Source: an uncultured Pelagibacteraceae bacterium
GTDB taxonomy: Bacteria > Pseudomonadota > Alphaproteobacteria > Pelagibacterales > Pelagibacteraceae
DNA length: 64,000 nt
NCBI GenBank assembly: GCA_902576335.1
Contig: CACGVC010000001.1
Location: 62,001 to 126,000, forward strand
Direction of reading: 5' to 3'
Part shown: positions 38,003-48,214 of the stretch, piece after piece
Layout: each line of letters opens with the position of its first letter
How positions within the stretch are numbered: the stretch's first letter is position 1
Notes under the pieces: generated by a model
Databases searched by the model: none
Told to the model about the DNA's origin: nothing
Seen by the model: only the letters and a program-made list of their open reading frames with translations
Made by a program: the position numbers and the translations under genes

Positions 38003-38830
38003 ATGAATATATTTAAAAAAACTATTTTTTCAGTTTTACTTTCTTTATTGGTAATAGGAAATGTTAATGCTGATAAAATAAGGATTGGAACAGAGGGTGC
38101 CTATCCTCCATGGAACTCAAAAAATGAAGCAGGTAAGTTAATAGGTTTCGAAGTTGAATTAGCTTACACGCTATGTAGATACATCGGACAACAGTGTGTG
38201 ATAGTTGAGCAAGATTGGGATGGAATGATTCCAGCTTTAATCATGAGAAAGTTTGATGCAATAATGGCAGGTATGTCAATTACTGCAGAAAGACAAAAAG
38301 CTATTAGCTTTTCTCAAGGATATGCAGATGAAGTTGCATCTTTAGCAGTCATGAAAGGATCTAACCTAGAAGGTCTAGATACATCTGCTGGGATAAATCT
38401 TACTAAACCAAATGCTGCAGCTAAAAAAGATCTTAAAACACTTACTGCTGCATTAGCAGGTAAAACTGTTTGTGTACAAACTGCTACAATTCACCAAAAC
38501 TTTTTAGACTCTGGTGATGTAGGAAAAGTAAATGTGAGAACTTATAAGACACAAGATGAAGTTAACTTAGACTTAGCATCTGGAAGATGTGATGCTGCAT
38601 TAGCTGCAGCAGTAGCATTTAGTGACTATGTAGAAAAATCTGGTAAGCCAGTTGTTTTAACTGGACCAACTTTTTCAGGCGGTGCTTTTGGAAATGGTGT
38701 TGGGGTAGGTATTAGAAAAGATGATACTGAACTTTTAAAAAAGTTTAATGCTGCAATTAATAAAGCAAGAAAGAACGGAGATATTAGTAGAATAGCCACT
38801 AAATGGTTCGGTTTTGACGCTTCTATGTAA
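38003..38830 (+). CDS. Amino-acid (Lys/Arg/His type) ABC substrate-binding protein
   Basis: Signal peptide; IRIGTEGAYPPWNSKNEAGKLIGFEVELAYTLC. Confidence 0.85.
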   Translation: MNIFKKTIFSVLLSLLVIGNVNADKIRIGTEGAYPPWNSKNEAGKLIGFEVELAYTLCRYIGQQCVIVEQDWDGMIPALIMRKFDAIMAGMSITAERQKAISFSQGYADEVASLAVMKGSNLEGLDTSAGINLTKPNAAAKKDLKTLTAALAGKTVCVQTATIHQNFLDSGDVGKVNVRTYKTQDEVNLDLASGRCDAALAAAVAFSDYVEKSGKPVVLTGPTFSGGAFGNGVGVGIRKDDTELLKKFNAAINKARKNGDISRIATKWFGFDASM

Positions 38831-38843
38831 TTAAATTTTAGGT

Positions 38844-38870
38844 TTGGCGACTATCATGTATAGTCGCCAA
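38844..38870 (+). terminator. Stem-loop between SBP and permease genes (RNA stabiliser or attenuator)
   Basis: TTGGCGACTAT-catgt-ATAGTCGCCAA, 11-bp perfect stem; no U-tract. Confidence 0.6.
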
Positions 38871-38875
38871 TCTAT

Positions 38876-39568
38876 ATGGAACTTCTAGCTTTTGGAGATA
38901 CTGGTTGGGGCGATGAGTTATTTCGTGCAACTGTAATGACCATAGCTGTTTCAATAACAGCAATGTTAATCGGTTTTAGTTTCGCTGCAATTTTCACTCC
39001 TTTAAAATTATCAAAATTTAAGTCTCTAAATTTAATTGCTAATATTTATACAACAGTTATTAGAGGTGTCCCTGAATTATTAGTTATTTATCTTTTCTTT
39101 TTTGGTGGAAGCGGAGCGATAATGTTTGTTGCTTCAATGTTTGGATACAATGAATACATTGAGATTAATGCGTTTGTTACAGGCTCATTTGCTATTGGTA
39201 TAATATCTGGTGCTTATTCGACTGAAATTTTTAGAGGGGCAATTCAATCGATTGATAAAGGTCAATTTGAGGCTGCAAAAGTTTTGGGATTTAGTAAATT
39301 TAAACAGTTTTATAAAATTATTATTCCTCAAATGTTAAGACTCGCCATACCAAATTTAAGTAATGTTTGGCAAATTACACTAAAAGATACATCTTTAATC
39401 TCTGTAACAGGTTTAGTTGAAATAATGAGACAATCTTACATTGCTGCTGGCTCTACAAGAGATCCATTATTCTTTTATTCATTCGCTGCCGTTTTATATT
39501 TATTGCTTACTTTTATAAGTATGAAGTTAATTAATAAATTAGAAGTTAAGTACAGTAGAGGGTATTGA
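38876..39568 (+). CDS. Amino-acid ABC transporter permease (HisQ-like)
   Basis: TVIRGVPELLVIYLFFFGG, GAIQSIDKGQFEAAKVLGFSKFKQFYKIIIPQ. Confidence 0.85.
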   Translation: MELLAFGDTGWGDELFRATVMTIAVSITAMLIGFSFAAIFTPLKLSKFKSLNLIANIYTTVIRGVPELLVIYLFFFGGSGAIMFVASMFGYNEYIEINAFVTGSFAIGIISGAYSTEIFRGAIQSIDKGQFEAAKVLGFSKFKQFYKIIIPQMLRLAIPNLSNVWQITLKDTSLISVTGLVEIMRQSYIAAGSTRDPLFFYSFAAVLYLLLTFISMKLINKLEVKYSRGY

Positions 39569-40239
39569 TGGATTTTGAATTAATGATCAATAGTTTTCCG
39601 AAGCTACTAAATGCTGCAGTAGTAACTTTGAAACTTTTGTCAGTTTCTTTAATCGTTGGGTTATTTATTGGATTATTATTTGCAATTTTAAGATTAAATA
39701 AAAATATTTTTATCAATAAATTCGCATATGGATATTCATATGTATTTAGAGGAACTCCATTATTGGTTCAAATATTTATTATATATTTCGGCTTAGGTCA
39801 GATAGAGTCTTTAAGATCTTCTTTTTTGTGGGTAATACTCAAAGAACCTTACTGGTGTGCAATTATTGCTTTTGCGTTAAATACTGGCGCTTATACTTCT
39901 GAAATTTTAAGGTCTGCTTTTCAAACAATTAAGCCAGGCATAATTGAAGCTGGAAAAAGTTTAGGTATATCTAATAAAATTATATTCTATAAAGTTCAAA
40001 TTCCTATAGCTATTAGACAATCTCTTCCCGCATATGGGAATGAAATAATACTAATGCTTAAAGGTACCTCGTTAGCAAGCACAGTTACATTGATGGATTT
40101 AACGGGCGTAGCAAAATATATAATTTCTACTACCTTTAAACCAATTGAGGTCTTTATAGTTGCAGGCGGAATTTACTTATTTATGACTTTTATAATTCAT
40201 AATTTAATAAAGTTTTTGGAAAAAAAATATAGCTACTAA
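39565..40239 (+). CDS. Amino-acid ABC transporter permease (HisM-like)
   Basis: YVFRGTPLLVQIFIIYFGLGQ, EAGKSLGISNKIIFYKVQIPIA. Confidence 0.85.
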   Translation: MMDFELMINSFPKLLNAAVVTLKLLSVSLIVGLFIGLLFAILRLNKNIFINKFAYGYSYVFRGTPLLVQIFIIYFGLGQIESLRSSFLWVILKEPYWCAIIAFALNTGAYTSEILRSAFQTIKPGIIEAGKSLGISNKIIFYKVQIPIAIRQSLPAYGNEIILMLKGTSLASTVTLMDLTGVAKYIISTTFKPIEVFIVAGGIYLFMTFIIHNLIKFLEKKYSY

Positions 40240-40625
40240 TATTTTGTATATTCTTTAATTTCTTTGATTTTTGAGCCAGTATGATTATTAATTTCTAATT
40301 TAATTTTTGCACGATCATCATTTAAGAAGTGAACATTTCTTGAAAGTTTAATAAATTTTTCTCCAAAATCCTTTTCTTTTTCACATAATCTTTTTTCATC
40401 TTCAATTAACCAAAGTTTTGAATTTATTTCTTTTAGTGATTGATAAAGTTTCTCAAGTTTTTCATCAGACTTTACATTTTTTTCTAATTGATCTTTTAAA
40501 ACAGAATGTTCGTTGTTTATAAATTTTAGCTTTTCAGTGTCTTTGATTTTTTCTTGCTTAATCTCTAAAATTGAAACTTTGTCTAAAAGTTCTCCAATTG
40601 AAACCTCGACTATAATTTTATTCAT
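40236..40625 (-). CDS. DUF6165-like protein
   Basis: VEVSIGELLDKVSILEIKQEKIKD. Confidence 0.6.
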   Translation of the reverse strand: MNKIIVEVSIGELLDKVSILEIKQEKIKDTEKLKFINNEHSVLKDQLEKNVKSDEKLEKLYQSLKEINSKLWLIEDEKRLCEKEKDFGEKFIKLSRNVHFLNDDRAKIKLEINNHTGSKIKEIKEYTKY

Positions 40626-40657
40626 AAAATTTAATACTGTGCTATCTTGTTATAAAT

Positions 40658-41596
40658 ATGTCTAATATTTTAATTATTAAACACGGATCATTAGGAGATA
40701 TAGCTCAAGCTAGCGGTGCTATTCAAGACATATCTGAAAATCATAAAAATGACCAAATATATCTTCTGACAACAAAACCCTATTTTGAATTATTTAAGAA
40801 AAACCCTTTTGTAAACGGGGTGATCTTAGACAAGAGATTACCAAAATATAATTTAATTTATTTATATTTTCTAATGAGAGAGCTTAAGAAGTATAATTTT
40901 TCAAGGGTGTTTGATCTTCAAAATTCATCAAGAACTTCTTTTTATAAGAGTATACTTTTTCCAAAAGCTAATAAAGATACTTGGTCCAGTACTAAAACAA
41001 CTTTACCAGCAGAAACAAATAAGGAAAATTTTGATAAGTATTCAGTATTAGATAGGTTTGATTATCAATTAAAAGAGTCTGGATTGAATACTATTAATAC
41101 ACTTGAACCTAATTTTAGTTGGGCTTGTTCTGAAATTAATAAAATAAAAAGTAAATATGATTTGCAAAAATATATTTTATTATTTCCTTTTTGTTCTCCA
41201 CATCTATCTGTAAAAAAATGGCCTTATTACAATGAATTAATTAAATTGATAAAAGATAAGTTTGGCACAGAGTACAAAGTTGTTACTGCGCCTGGCCCTG
41301 ATGAAATTGATGATGCTAGAAAATTTGATGCCGTAAGTGTTCTTGATAATGATAAAGCATTAAATTTATCTCAGTTAACATCCCTCATCAAAGAGAGCTC
41401 TTTTATTATTGCTAACGATACTGGTCCAGCTCATATAGCTGCTCATATTGCAGCAAAAGGTTTAACTTTGTTTGGTGGACATACTACTGCTTATAAAGTT
41501 AGTATTGAAAGAGAAAATTTTAGAGCAATACAGGTAACAGATTTGAGTAATCTTAGTGCCAATAAAGTTTTTGAGAGAATGTTAAACTTATTATAA
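40658..41596 (+). CDS. Glycosyltransferase family 9 (heptosyltransferase-like)
   Basis: ILIIKHGSLGDIAQASGAI, FIIANDTGPAHIAAHI. Confidence 0.8.
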   Translation: MSNILIIKHGSLGDIAQASGAIQDISENHKNDQIYLLTTKPYFELFKKNPFVNGVILDKRLPKYNLIYLYFLMRELKKYNFSRVFDLQNSSRTSFYKSILFPKANKDTWSSTKTTLPAETNKENFDKYSVLDRFDYQLKESGLNTINTLEPNFSWACSEINKIKSKYDLQKYILLFPFCSPHLSVKKWPYYNELIKLIKDKFGTEYKVVTAPGPDEIDDARKFDAVSVLDNDKALNLSQLTSLIKESSFIIANDTGPAHIAAHIAAKGLTLFGGHTTAYKVSIERENFRAIQVTDLSNLSANKVFERMLNLL

Positions 41597-42670
41597 TATT
41601 TTTTTATACTCTTCTATTGTGTTAGACCAATCAAATTTAGAGGAATATTCTTTTGCATTTTTACCAAGCTCAGAATATTTTTTGTTCTCTAACATTGTAT
41701 TTAAGGACGAATAAATATCTTCTAGCTCATTTCCATCACAAATTAATCCTGTTGTATCATGCTTGATAGCATCCGAGGCACCTCCATCTTTACCACCCAA
41801 GGAAGCAACACCATACTGAGCGGCCTCTACGTATGCCATTCCAAATCCTTCAACAGACTTTTTGTGAATAATTGATGGCATTACAAAGATATTTGATTTT
41901 GCTATTAAAGCATTTTTTAAATCATCACTAATTTCTTTGAAAAACATTACTTGTGAACTTAAATTAAGCTCTTTTACTAAATCTTTAATATTTTTTTCCT
42001 CATCACCATAACCTATACAAATATAGACTATATCTGGATAAATTTGTTTTAAGTTTCTTAAAGCCATTAATACTTTTTCATGATTTTTCCTTTTATCAAA
42101 TCTTGAGACAGTAATTAAGCGTGGTGTTTTTATTTTGAGTAAACTTTCAACTTTATCTAAAGATTTTTTATTTAGGACTTTAGGAGGATTTACTCCAGGA
42201 TTTATAACAATAATTTTTTCAGGATTTAAGCCAATATTAATAGCTAGGTTCTTAGTATATTCAGAGTTAGCAATTATTTTTTCGACTTTATCAAACACTC
42301 TTATAATTCTTTTATTTTGGTAGCTATCTTTTGGATGATTAATTTCTTTACCGTGTATCAGACAATATTTTTTTTTATTAGATTTAATTAATTCTAAGCT
42401 TTTCCAATGGTCAGCTATAATTCCTTGAACTTTATTATCTTTGAGAAACTCATTAATTAATTGGGCTTTTCTAATTTTTCTTAAAAATTTAAGACCACCG
42501 ACTCTTTCAATAGAAAAATTTACGTCTTCATCAAATTCTTTGTGATTTTCATAATAATCAGCAAAAACTTTAATCATAAAGTTTTTTGACATCTCTCGTG
42601 CGAGACCCCACATTAAACTTTGCATTCCGCCAATTTCTGGTGGAAAAGATCTTGTAGCGATTAAATACAT
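41591..42670 (-). CDS. Glycosyltransferase family 4
   Basis: RSFPPEIGGMQSLMWGLA, LITVSRFDKRKNHEKVLMAL, EGFGMAYVEAAQYG. Confidence 0.85.
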   Translation of the reverse strand: MYLIATRSFPPEIGGMQSLMWGLAREMSKNFMIKVFADYYENHKEFDEDVNFSIERVGGLKFLRKIRKAQLINEFLKDNKVQGIIADHWKSLELIKSNKKKYCLIHGKEINHPKDSYQNKRIIRVFDKVEKIIANSEYTKNLAINIGLNPEKIIVINPGVNPPKVLNKKSLDKVESLLKIKTPRLITVSRFDKRKNHEKVLMALRNLKQIYPDIVYICIGYGDEEKNIKDLVKELNLSSQVMFFKEISDDLKNALIAKSNIFVMPSIIHKKSVEGFGMAYVEAAQYGVASLGGKDGGASDAIKHDTTGLICDGNELEDIYSSLNTMLENKKYSELGKNAKEYSSKFDWSNTIEEYKKIL

Positions 42671-43224
42671 TAATTAGTTTTCCACTTAATACCACAGCCA
42701 GCACTCGGGACTTGACTCTCTGGCCCTTTGCCAGTTTCAGCTATTAGTCTCATAGCTTTCAGGAGGTCACTATCCCCATCTCTTACAGGAATTAAGTTTT
42801 TTAATTCTCTTAGTCTGCCTCTATATTGAAGCTCCAAGTTTTTATTATAGCCAAAAAAGTCAGGCGTGCACACCGCATCATAAGTTTTAGCGACTTCTTG
42901 TGAGTCATCACTTAAATAAGGAAAGCTAAATTGATTTTTTTTGGCAAATTCGATCATATTATCAAAAGAATCCTCCGGATAATTTTCTGCATCATTTGCA
43001 CATATAGCTACTGAATTAATACCTATATCTTTTAAGTTATTACAATCATCAACGATATCTTTAGTCACTGCTTTCACGTATGGGCAGTGGTTGCAAATGA
43101 ACATTATTAAAGTTCCGTTTTCTCCTTTAATGTCATTTAGAGTAATAATTTTATTTTCTGTAGATTTTAACCTAAAGTCGTAAGCCTTTTGGCCGAAATC
43201 ACATATTGGAGTTTGTATTGGCAT
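42670..43224 (-). CDS. Thioredoxin-like redoxin family protein
   Basis: LIMFICNHCPYVKAV, PDFFGYNKNLELQYRGRL. Confidence 0.75.
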   Translation of the reverse strand: MPIQTPICDFGQKAYDFRLKSTENKIITLNDIKGENGTLIMFICNHCPYVKAVTKDIVDDCNNLKDIGINSVAICANDAENYPEDSFDNMIEFAKKNQFSFPYLSDDSQEVAKTYDAVCTPDFFGYNKNLELQYRGRLRELKNLIPVRDGDSDLLKAMRLIAETGKGPESQVPSAGCGIKWKTN

Positions 43225-43244
43225 AATGTAATAATATATAAATT

Positions 43245-43757
43245 ATGTTTTACGATTTAAAAGATAAAAAACCAAAAAACTCTGGCGAAAATTGGGTAGC
43301 TCCAAATGCTGTAGTCATCGGTGATGTTACTTTAGAAAAAAATACTAGTGTCTGGTTTAATGCAACCTTAAGAGGCGATATTGAAAATATTCATATAGGT
43401 GAGGGATCAAACGTTCAAGATGGATGTGTTCTGCATACAGACCCAGGCTGTCCTTTAAAAGTTGGAAAAGATGTAACTGTTGGTCATTTAGTTATGCTTC
43501 ATGGATGTACAGTAGGAGATAATAGTTTGATAGGCATCGGTGCGGTGATTCTAAATAATGCTAAGATCGGTAAAAATTGTATTATAGGTGCAAAAGCTTT
43601 GATCACAGAAAACAAAGTAATTCCTGATAATTCATTAGTCGTTGGTTCACCAGGTAAGGTTGTAAGAGAAGTGACAGAAGAAGAAAAAAAAGCAGTATTT
43701 GAAAATACAAAGCACTATCAAGACAATTGGAAAAAATATTCTCGATCAATTTTCTAA
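43245..43757 (+). CDS. Gamma-carbonic anhydrase family protein
   Basis: Hexapeptide repeats; [33 protein letters not shown]. Confidence 0.85.
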   Translation: MFYDLKDKKPKNSGENWVAPNAVVIGDVTLEKNTSVWFNATLRGDIENIHIGEGSNVQDGCVLHTDPGCPLKVGKDVTVGHLVMLHGCTVGDNSLIGIGAVILNNAKIGKNCIIGAKALITENKVIPDNSLVVGSPGKVVREVTEEEKKAVFENTKHYQDNWKKYSRSIF

Positions 43758-43765
43758 TTATTTAC

Positions 43766-45163
43766 ATGAGTTTTTTTAAGAAATTTTTTTTTACAGTAAT
43801 ATTATCTATATTTTTTATTGCAGAGTCTTTTGCTGAGATAACTTACTTACAAATCTTAAAAGATCCAACAGATTTAAGATTAAATCTTCAGTATGCAAAA
43901 GAGCAAGAGTCTAAGGGCCGGTTTAAAGCTGTAATAGCGACTTTAGAAAGACTGAACGCTTTGTATCCAAACAATATAGATTTAAAACTCTATTTATTAT
44001 CGATTTCAATTAAAACTGATAGCACAGAAAAAACCTTGAACTTGATTAGCAAAATTCAATCTAGTGATCAAATATCTGATGAAATCAAAAAGAAAGTTGA
44101 ACAAATTTTTGATGATATGAATAAGAAAAAAATAGATAAAGAAATAATCGAAAAGAAAAAAGAAAGAAAAAAAGCTCAACTAGCCTCCAAAAAAAAACAA
44201 CCTGAGCAAACAAGTCCTTGGACTTGGTACGCTGAGTTGAGCTATACTAACATGCTTAATTCAAATATTTCTAGTATCTCAGACTCTAAAACACAATTTT
44301 CAGGTGGAAGTATTATTGCGATGACAGGTGTTGAGGGTGACAATTTAACAACGTTAAAAAATGGGTGGGGGGCAATCTATCAAATAAATTCCTCATCTAA
44401 TCTGTCTTTATATTCCAGTCATTCAACCTCAGAACAGAATAGAGCAACATCAGATGAAAATGATACTCAAACATTTTCAGCTACATATAGCAAATTTTTA
44501 GCAAATAATACCGTAACATCAACTTTCTCGTTCACTGATTTAAATACAAGAAGAGCTGCAGATACACTTACTAGAAATATTTCACTAGATAATAGATATT
44601 TTTTTAATGATAAAATAAAATTTTTAACTGGTATAAATCTTGGAACTTCAGAAGGAAATCAAAACCCCTCAAACTTAACTAAAAGAAACAGTAATACTAG
44701 AAAAAAAGGTTTGGTATTTGGACCAGAATATTATTTTACCCCACAACATAATTTTAAATTGAAATATGCGTTAACTGGTACAGATGCTATAGCTGATTAT
44801 AATTCATTGGAAGATGAAACGATTTCTGCATCTTACGCAAAAAACTTTAAATTTGGAAATTTAGGATTAACATATTCACTTTCAGATAAAAAATACAAGG
44901 AGCCAGATACAGTATTAATTCATCCTTATATAAGTAGAAAAGACGATAGCAAAACAATGACTATCAGTTTCAGTGGTAACCTAAACCAATTGTTTTCATC
45001 ACAAAATTTTTTCCCAGTTTCAGAAAAACTTGGAAACTTCTTAAATACAATAAGTTATAGTACTTCATGGTCAGAAACTCGATCAGAAAGCAGCCTTTTA
45101 CAATACAATTATAAAAAAGAATCTTTTACATTTGGATTAACAAAAAGAACTTATTTTCAATGA
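43766..45163 (+). CDS. TPR-containing outer-membrane beta-barrel protein
   Basis: Internal ATG before signal peptide MSFFKKFFFTVILSIFFIAESFA; N-terminal TPR-like helices; C-terminal beta-barrel-like strands. Confidence 0.6.
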   Translation: MSFFKKFFFTVILSIFFIAESFAEITYLQILKDPTDLRLNLQYAKEQESKGRFKAVIATLERLNALYPNNIDLKLYLLSISIKTDSTEKTLNLISKIQSSDQISDEIKKKVEQIFDDMNKKKIDKEIIEKKKERKKAQLASKKKQPEQTSPWTWYAELSYTNMLNSNISSISDSKTQFSGGSIIAMTGVEGDNLTTLKNGWGAIYQINSSSNLSLYSSHSTSEQNRATSDENDTQTFSATYSKFLANNTVTSTFSFTDLNTRRAADTLTRNISLDNRYFFNDKIKFLTGINLGTSEGNQNPSNLTKRNSNTRKKGLVFGPEYYFTPQHNFKLKYALTGTDAIADYNSLEDETISASYAKNFKFGNLGLTYSLSDKKYKEPDTVLIHPYISRKDDSKTMTISFSGNLNQLFSSQNFFPVSEKLGNFLNTISYSTSWSETRSESSLLQYNYKKESFTFGLTKRTYFQ

Positions 45164-45191
45164 TTTATATTATGTTAAAGTATTACTTTTA

Positions 45192-48179
45192 ATGAAATTC
45201 TTTTTTAAAACACTAATAATTTTTATATTTGCCACACAATCATTTGCGTCCTCTGAACAGATAGGAGTGATTGGCTTTGTGATCGGTAACGTTTTTAATC
45301 AAAAAGGAGAGGAGTTAAAAGTAGGTGACCCAATATATTTTGGTGACACCATTAGTGCCAGTGATGGAGCAAAATCACAACTTTTATTTATAGACGAAAC
45401 AGTAATGACAATTGGCTCAGATACTAAATTAAAAATTGATGATTTTATTTTCGATCCCTCAGCAAATGATGGTAAACTTTTAGCTTCAATTATAGCCGGA
45501 AGTGTAAAAATTCTTTCAGGAAAAATTAGTGAAATAAATCCAGCCAATTTAGAGGTAAAAACTCCTTCGGGTACAATTGGTTCTAGAGGAACTGAATTTA
45601 AAGCTTCAGTTGATCCATTGACCACTCAAAGTAAAATTTTACTTGTAGGCCCTGGACCAAATAATTCATTAAATTTAAGAGCAGGAGCTGTTGAGGTATC
45701 AAATGAATTGGGAACAGTTACTTTGGACCAACCATATTTATTCACTGAGTTAACAGAAAACAGAGCTCCGACAGATGCAGTGGTTATTCCTCAAGCTGAA
45801 TTAAAAATTTTTCAAAAATTAGAGGTTGAGCCTGAAAAATCAGTTGCTCAATTATCTGTTGATGAACCGAATACTGATGAAGAAAATTCTGAAACAGCTG
45901 AAGATAATACTGAGGAAGAAAATATTACAATAGTTGAGAATGATAATTTACAAGAGGATGCAACAGAGGAATTAATTTTAACTGATGAGGCTGAAATAAA
46001 TTCAATAATTAAAGATGAAATTTTTACTGATGACCAAAGTGAGGGTGACTTAGTTGTTGAAACACTAGTTGCAGCATTAGCAAAAGATGATGGTGGCATT
46101 ACTGCTCAAATGTTAGGAAAATCTTTCTTAAGTAGTGGAAATGATATTAGACCAGATTTAGATTTACCTGAAGGTATGAGTTTAAACTCAGAGGAAGCCA
46201 ACACTTTTATAGAAGAAAAAGCAATGCAGGAAATAGAAAAAGTAATGTTAGTGAGTGCGAGAGTGAAGAATGTAGAATATGTCCCCACTAAATTTAATCA
46301 GTTAAGTGGTTTTGATGACATTAGAGTTCCAATTTTAAATGATGAAACAGGTGATGTTGTTTTTCTTGATATGGGTAATATAGATTTTAAACCCCAAGTT
46401 TTACCAGCCAATTTTAATGAAGATCAACCTCAATTACTACCTAGAATACCAGAACAGTTATTTCTTAAAGGTGGTGATGAAAACGTATTTATAGACTTTG
46501 ATGAAGGTCAATTTGTTGAAACAGTATTTGACCCTGAAATCGAAATACTGGATCAAAAATATCAAGCAGCCGTTAATGCAGGTGCTACTCAAGATGAAAT
46601 AGAGGAAATATTTATTGAAATGGATGAAATCATGCAAAAAGCTGATGAGTCTATGGTTACTATAAATATGGAGAGTATGGAAAATCAAATTATACCTGCA
46701 GGTTTAAATATGGATTTTTTAACTGCAGAAGAGTTTGTAAAGGAACAAGATAGTTTTTTATTTAGTACAGATGTTTATACTGAGTCTTGGGAACAGGCAG
46801 AAGAGGGAAAAGTAGCTATTTTTAAAATAGATGGTTCAGTTGATTATGTAGATCAAGAAGATGCAAATACTGCATGGGAAGAAGCTGATAAAGCTTATGA
46901 ACAAGAGTTTGCCGAAGCTTTTCCTGAGATTTATCAAGCAGAAAAAAAAGCAGAAGCTTTAATGGCAAAAGCAGATGCTCAGGCAGAAGAACTATTTTTA
47001 AATATTGATCAATTAATTCAATCAGGGGCTTCAGATGAAGAAATAGAGGAAGCGTTTATAAAAGTTGATGCTGAATTAAGTCAAGCTTATTTCGAGGTTG
47101 ATGCAGCATTTGAGGAAGTAATGCTAGTTGAAATGAAAACCGATGTATTAATGATGGCAGAAGAAGCTGCAAGTTTAAAGTTCGAAGTAAATAATGCTAA
47201 AAAGACTGGTATGCTCAACGGTAAGGAATTGTCAGAAGCAGAGATAAAAGAGTTTGAAGAAGAAGTGAAATTTTTAGAATTGGAGGTTGAGAATACTAAA
47301 GAAAACTATCTAGAAGAGGTAAAATTTGTAAATCAAGTTTTAGACATTAGACAAGCTGATATGCAAATGGAATTTGAAACTCCAGAAATAGATTTTCAAT
47401 TAGCTTCATTAGATATTGAACAAAATTTACAGATACAAGAAGCACAAATTCAAGAAGAACAAGGATTGCAACAAGAATTTCAAGCAATAGAAATGTTTTA
47501 TATTGAGCCAGTTCAGCCTCTAGGTTTCTTTGAAGAGCCAGAACGTCAGATTGATGCTGTACAACAACAAAATACAATAAGTGCTGGTACCACTACATAT
47601 GCAGATTTAAACACACAATCAAGTGGAGTAGCTACTTATTTGGGGAATGCAACAAATTTAACTGTTACTTCAGCTGCAAGTAATGCAGTCGTAGCATCAA
47701 CAGTTGGTTCAGTTGTTGGAAATTTTGCGCCAATTCATCAAATAAATTATTCAACAAGAACATTAAGTCAGGGTGCAATAATTACTGTCAATGCTTTAGG
47801 TCGGAACACAACATTAAGACTTTCCAATTTAAATAAAACACATAGTTATTCTTCTAGTGATACCGGAAGCGTTAAACCTAGCGTTGCTTATACAGTAAAT
47901 GCTGCAGGCGCAGGTACCGAAGTTAATTCTAGTTTGACATCAACCGTTACAAATGATGTTACAACAGGAAATACATATTTAGAACCTTTATTAAATCCAG
48001 CTAATACTAATTATTTAGTTACAGTTTCATCAGAGGCAACAAACACAGCTGGAACTGCTGCAAAATCAATACAAACGACAGTTACAGTCGAGTCTGATGG
48101 TGGTGTGGGAGGTGATACTAATAGAGCTTCAGGAACCGATAATGGTGTTGATGCAGTTATTCTTATTCCTGGAGGATAA
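45192..48179 (+). CDS. Large secreted FecR-domain protein, acidic
   Basis: Signal peptide; FecR-like GDTISASDGAKSQLLFIDETVMTIGSDTKLKID...TPSGTIGSRGTEF; long Glu/Asp-rich middle. Confidence 0.75.
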   Translation: MKFFFKTLIIFIFATQSFASSEQIGVIGFVIGNVFNQKGEELKVGDPIYFGDTISASDGAKSQLLFIDETVMTIGSDTKLKIDDFIFDPSANDGKLLASIIAGSVKILSGKISEINPANLEVKTPSGTIGSRGTEFKASVDPLTTQSKILLVGPGPNNSLNLRAGAVEVSNELGTVTLDQPYLFTELTENRAPTDAVVIPQAELKIFQKLEVEPEKSVAQLSVDEPNTDEENSETAEDNTEEENITIVENDNLQEDATEELILTDEAEINSIIKDEIFTDDQSEGDLVVETLVAALAKDDGGITAQMLGKSFLSSGNDIRPDLDLPEGMSLNSEEANTFIEEKAMQEIEKVMLVSARVKNVEYVPTKFNQLSGFDDIRVPILNDETGDVVFLDMGNIDFKPQVLPANFNEDQPQLLPRIPEQLFLKGGDENVFIDFDEGQFVETVFDPEIEILDQKYQAAVNAGATQDEIEEIFIEMDEIMQKADESMVTINMESMENQIIPAGLNMDFLTAEEFVKEQDSFLFSTDVYTESWEQAEEGKVAIFKIDGSVDYVDQEDANTAWEEADKAYEQEFAEAFPEIYQAEKKAEALMAKADAQAEELFLNIDQLIQSGASDEEIEEAFIKVDAELSQAYFEVDAAFEEVMLVEMKTDVLMMAEEAASLKFEVNNAKKTGMLNGKELSEAEIKEFEEEVKFLELEVENTKENYLEEVKFVNQVLDIRQADMQMEFETPEIDFQLASLDIEQNLQIQEAQIQEEQGLQQEFQAIEMFYIEPVQPLGFFEEPERQIDAVQQQNTISAGTTTYADLNTQSSGVATYLGNATNLTVTSAASNAVVASTVGSVVGNFAPIHQINYSTRTLSQGAIITVNALGRNTTLRLSNLNKTHSYSSSDTGSVKPSVAYTVNAAGAGTEVNSSLTSTVTNDVTTGNTYLEPLLNPANTNYLVTVSSEATNTAGTAAKSIQTTVTVESDGGVGGDTNRASGTDNGVDAVILIPGG

Positions 48180-48214
48180 GTTAATTATTTATTGAAAGAA
48201 GGATTTAATTTTTT

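Noticed and set aside
45299-46688. Several antisense ORFs within the FecR-domain gene
   Set aside because: Ser-rich translations mirror Glu/Asp-rich codons on the sense strand.
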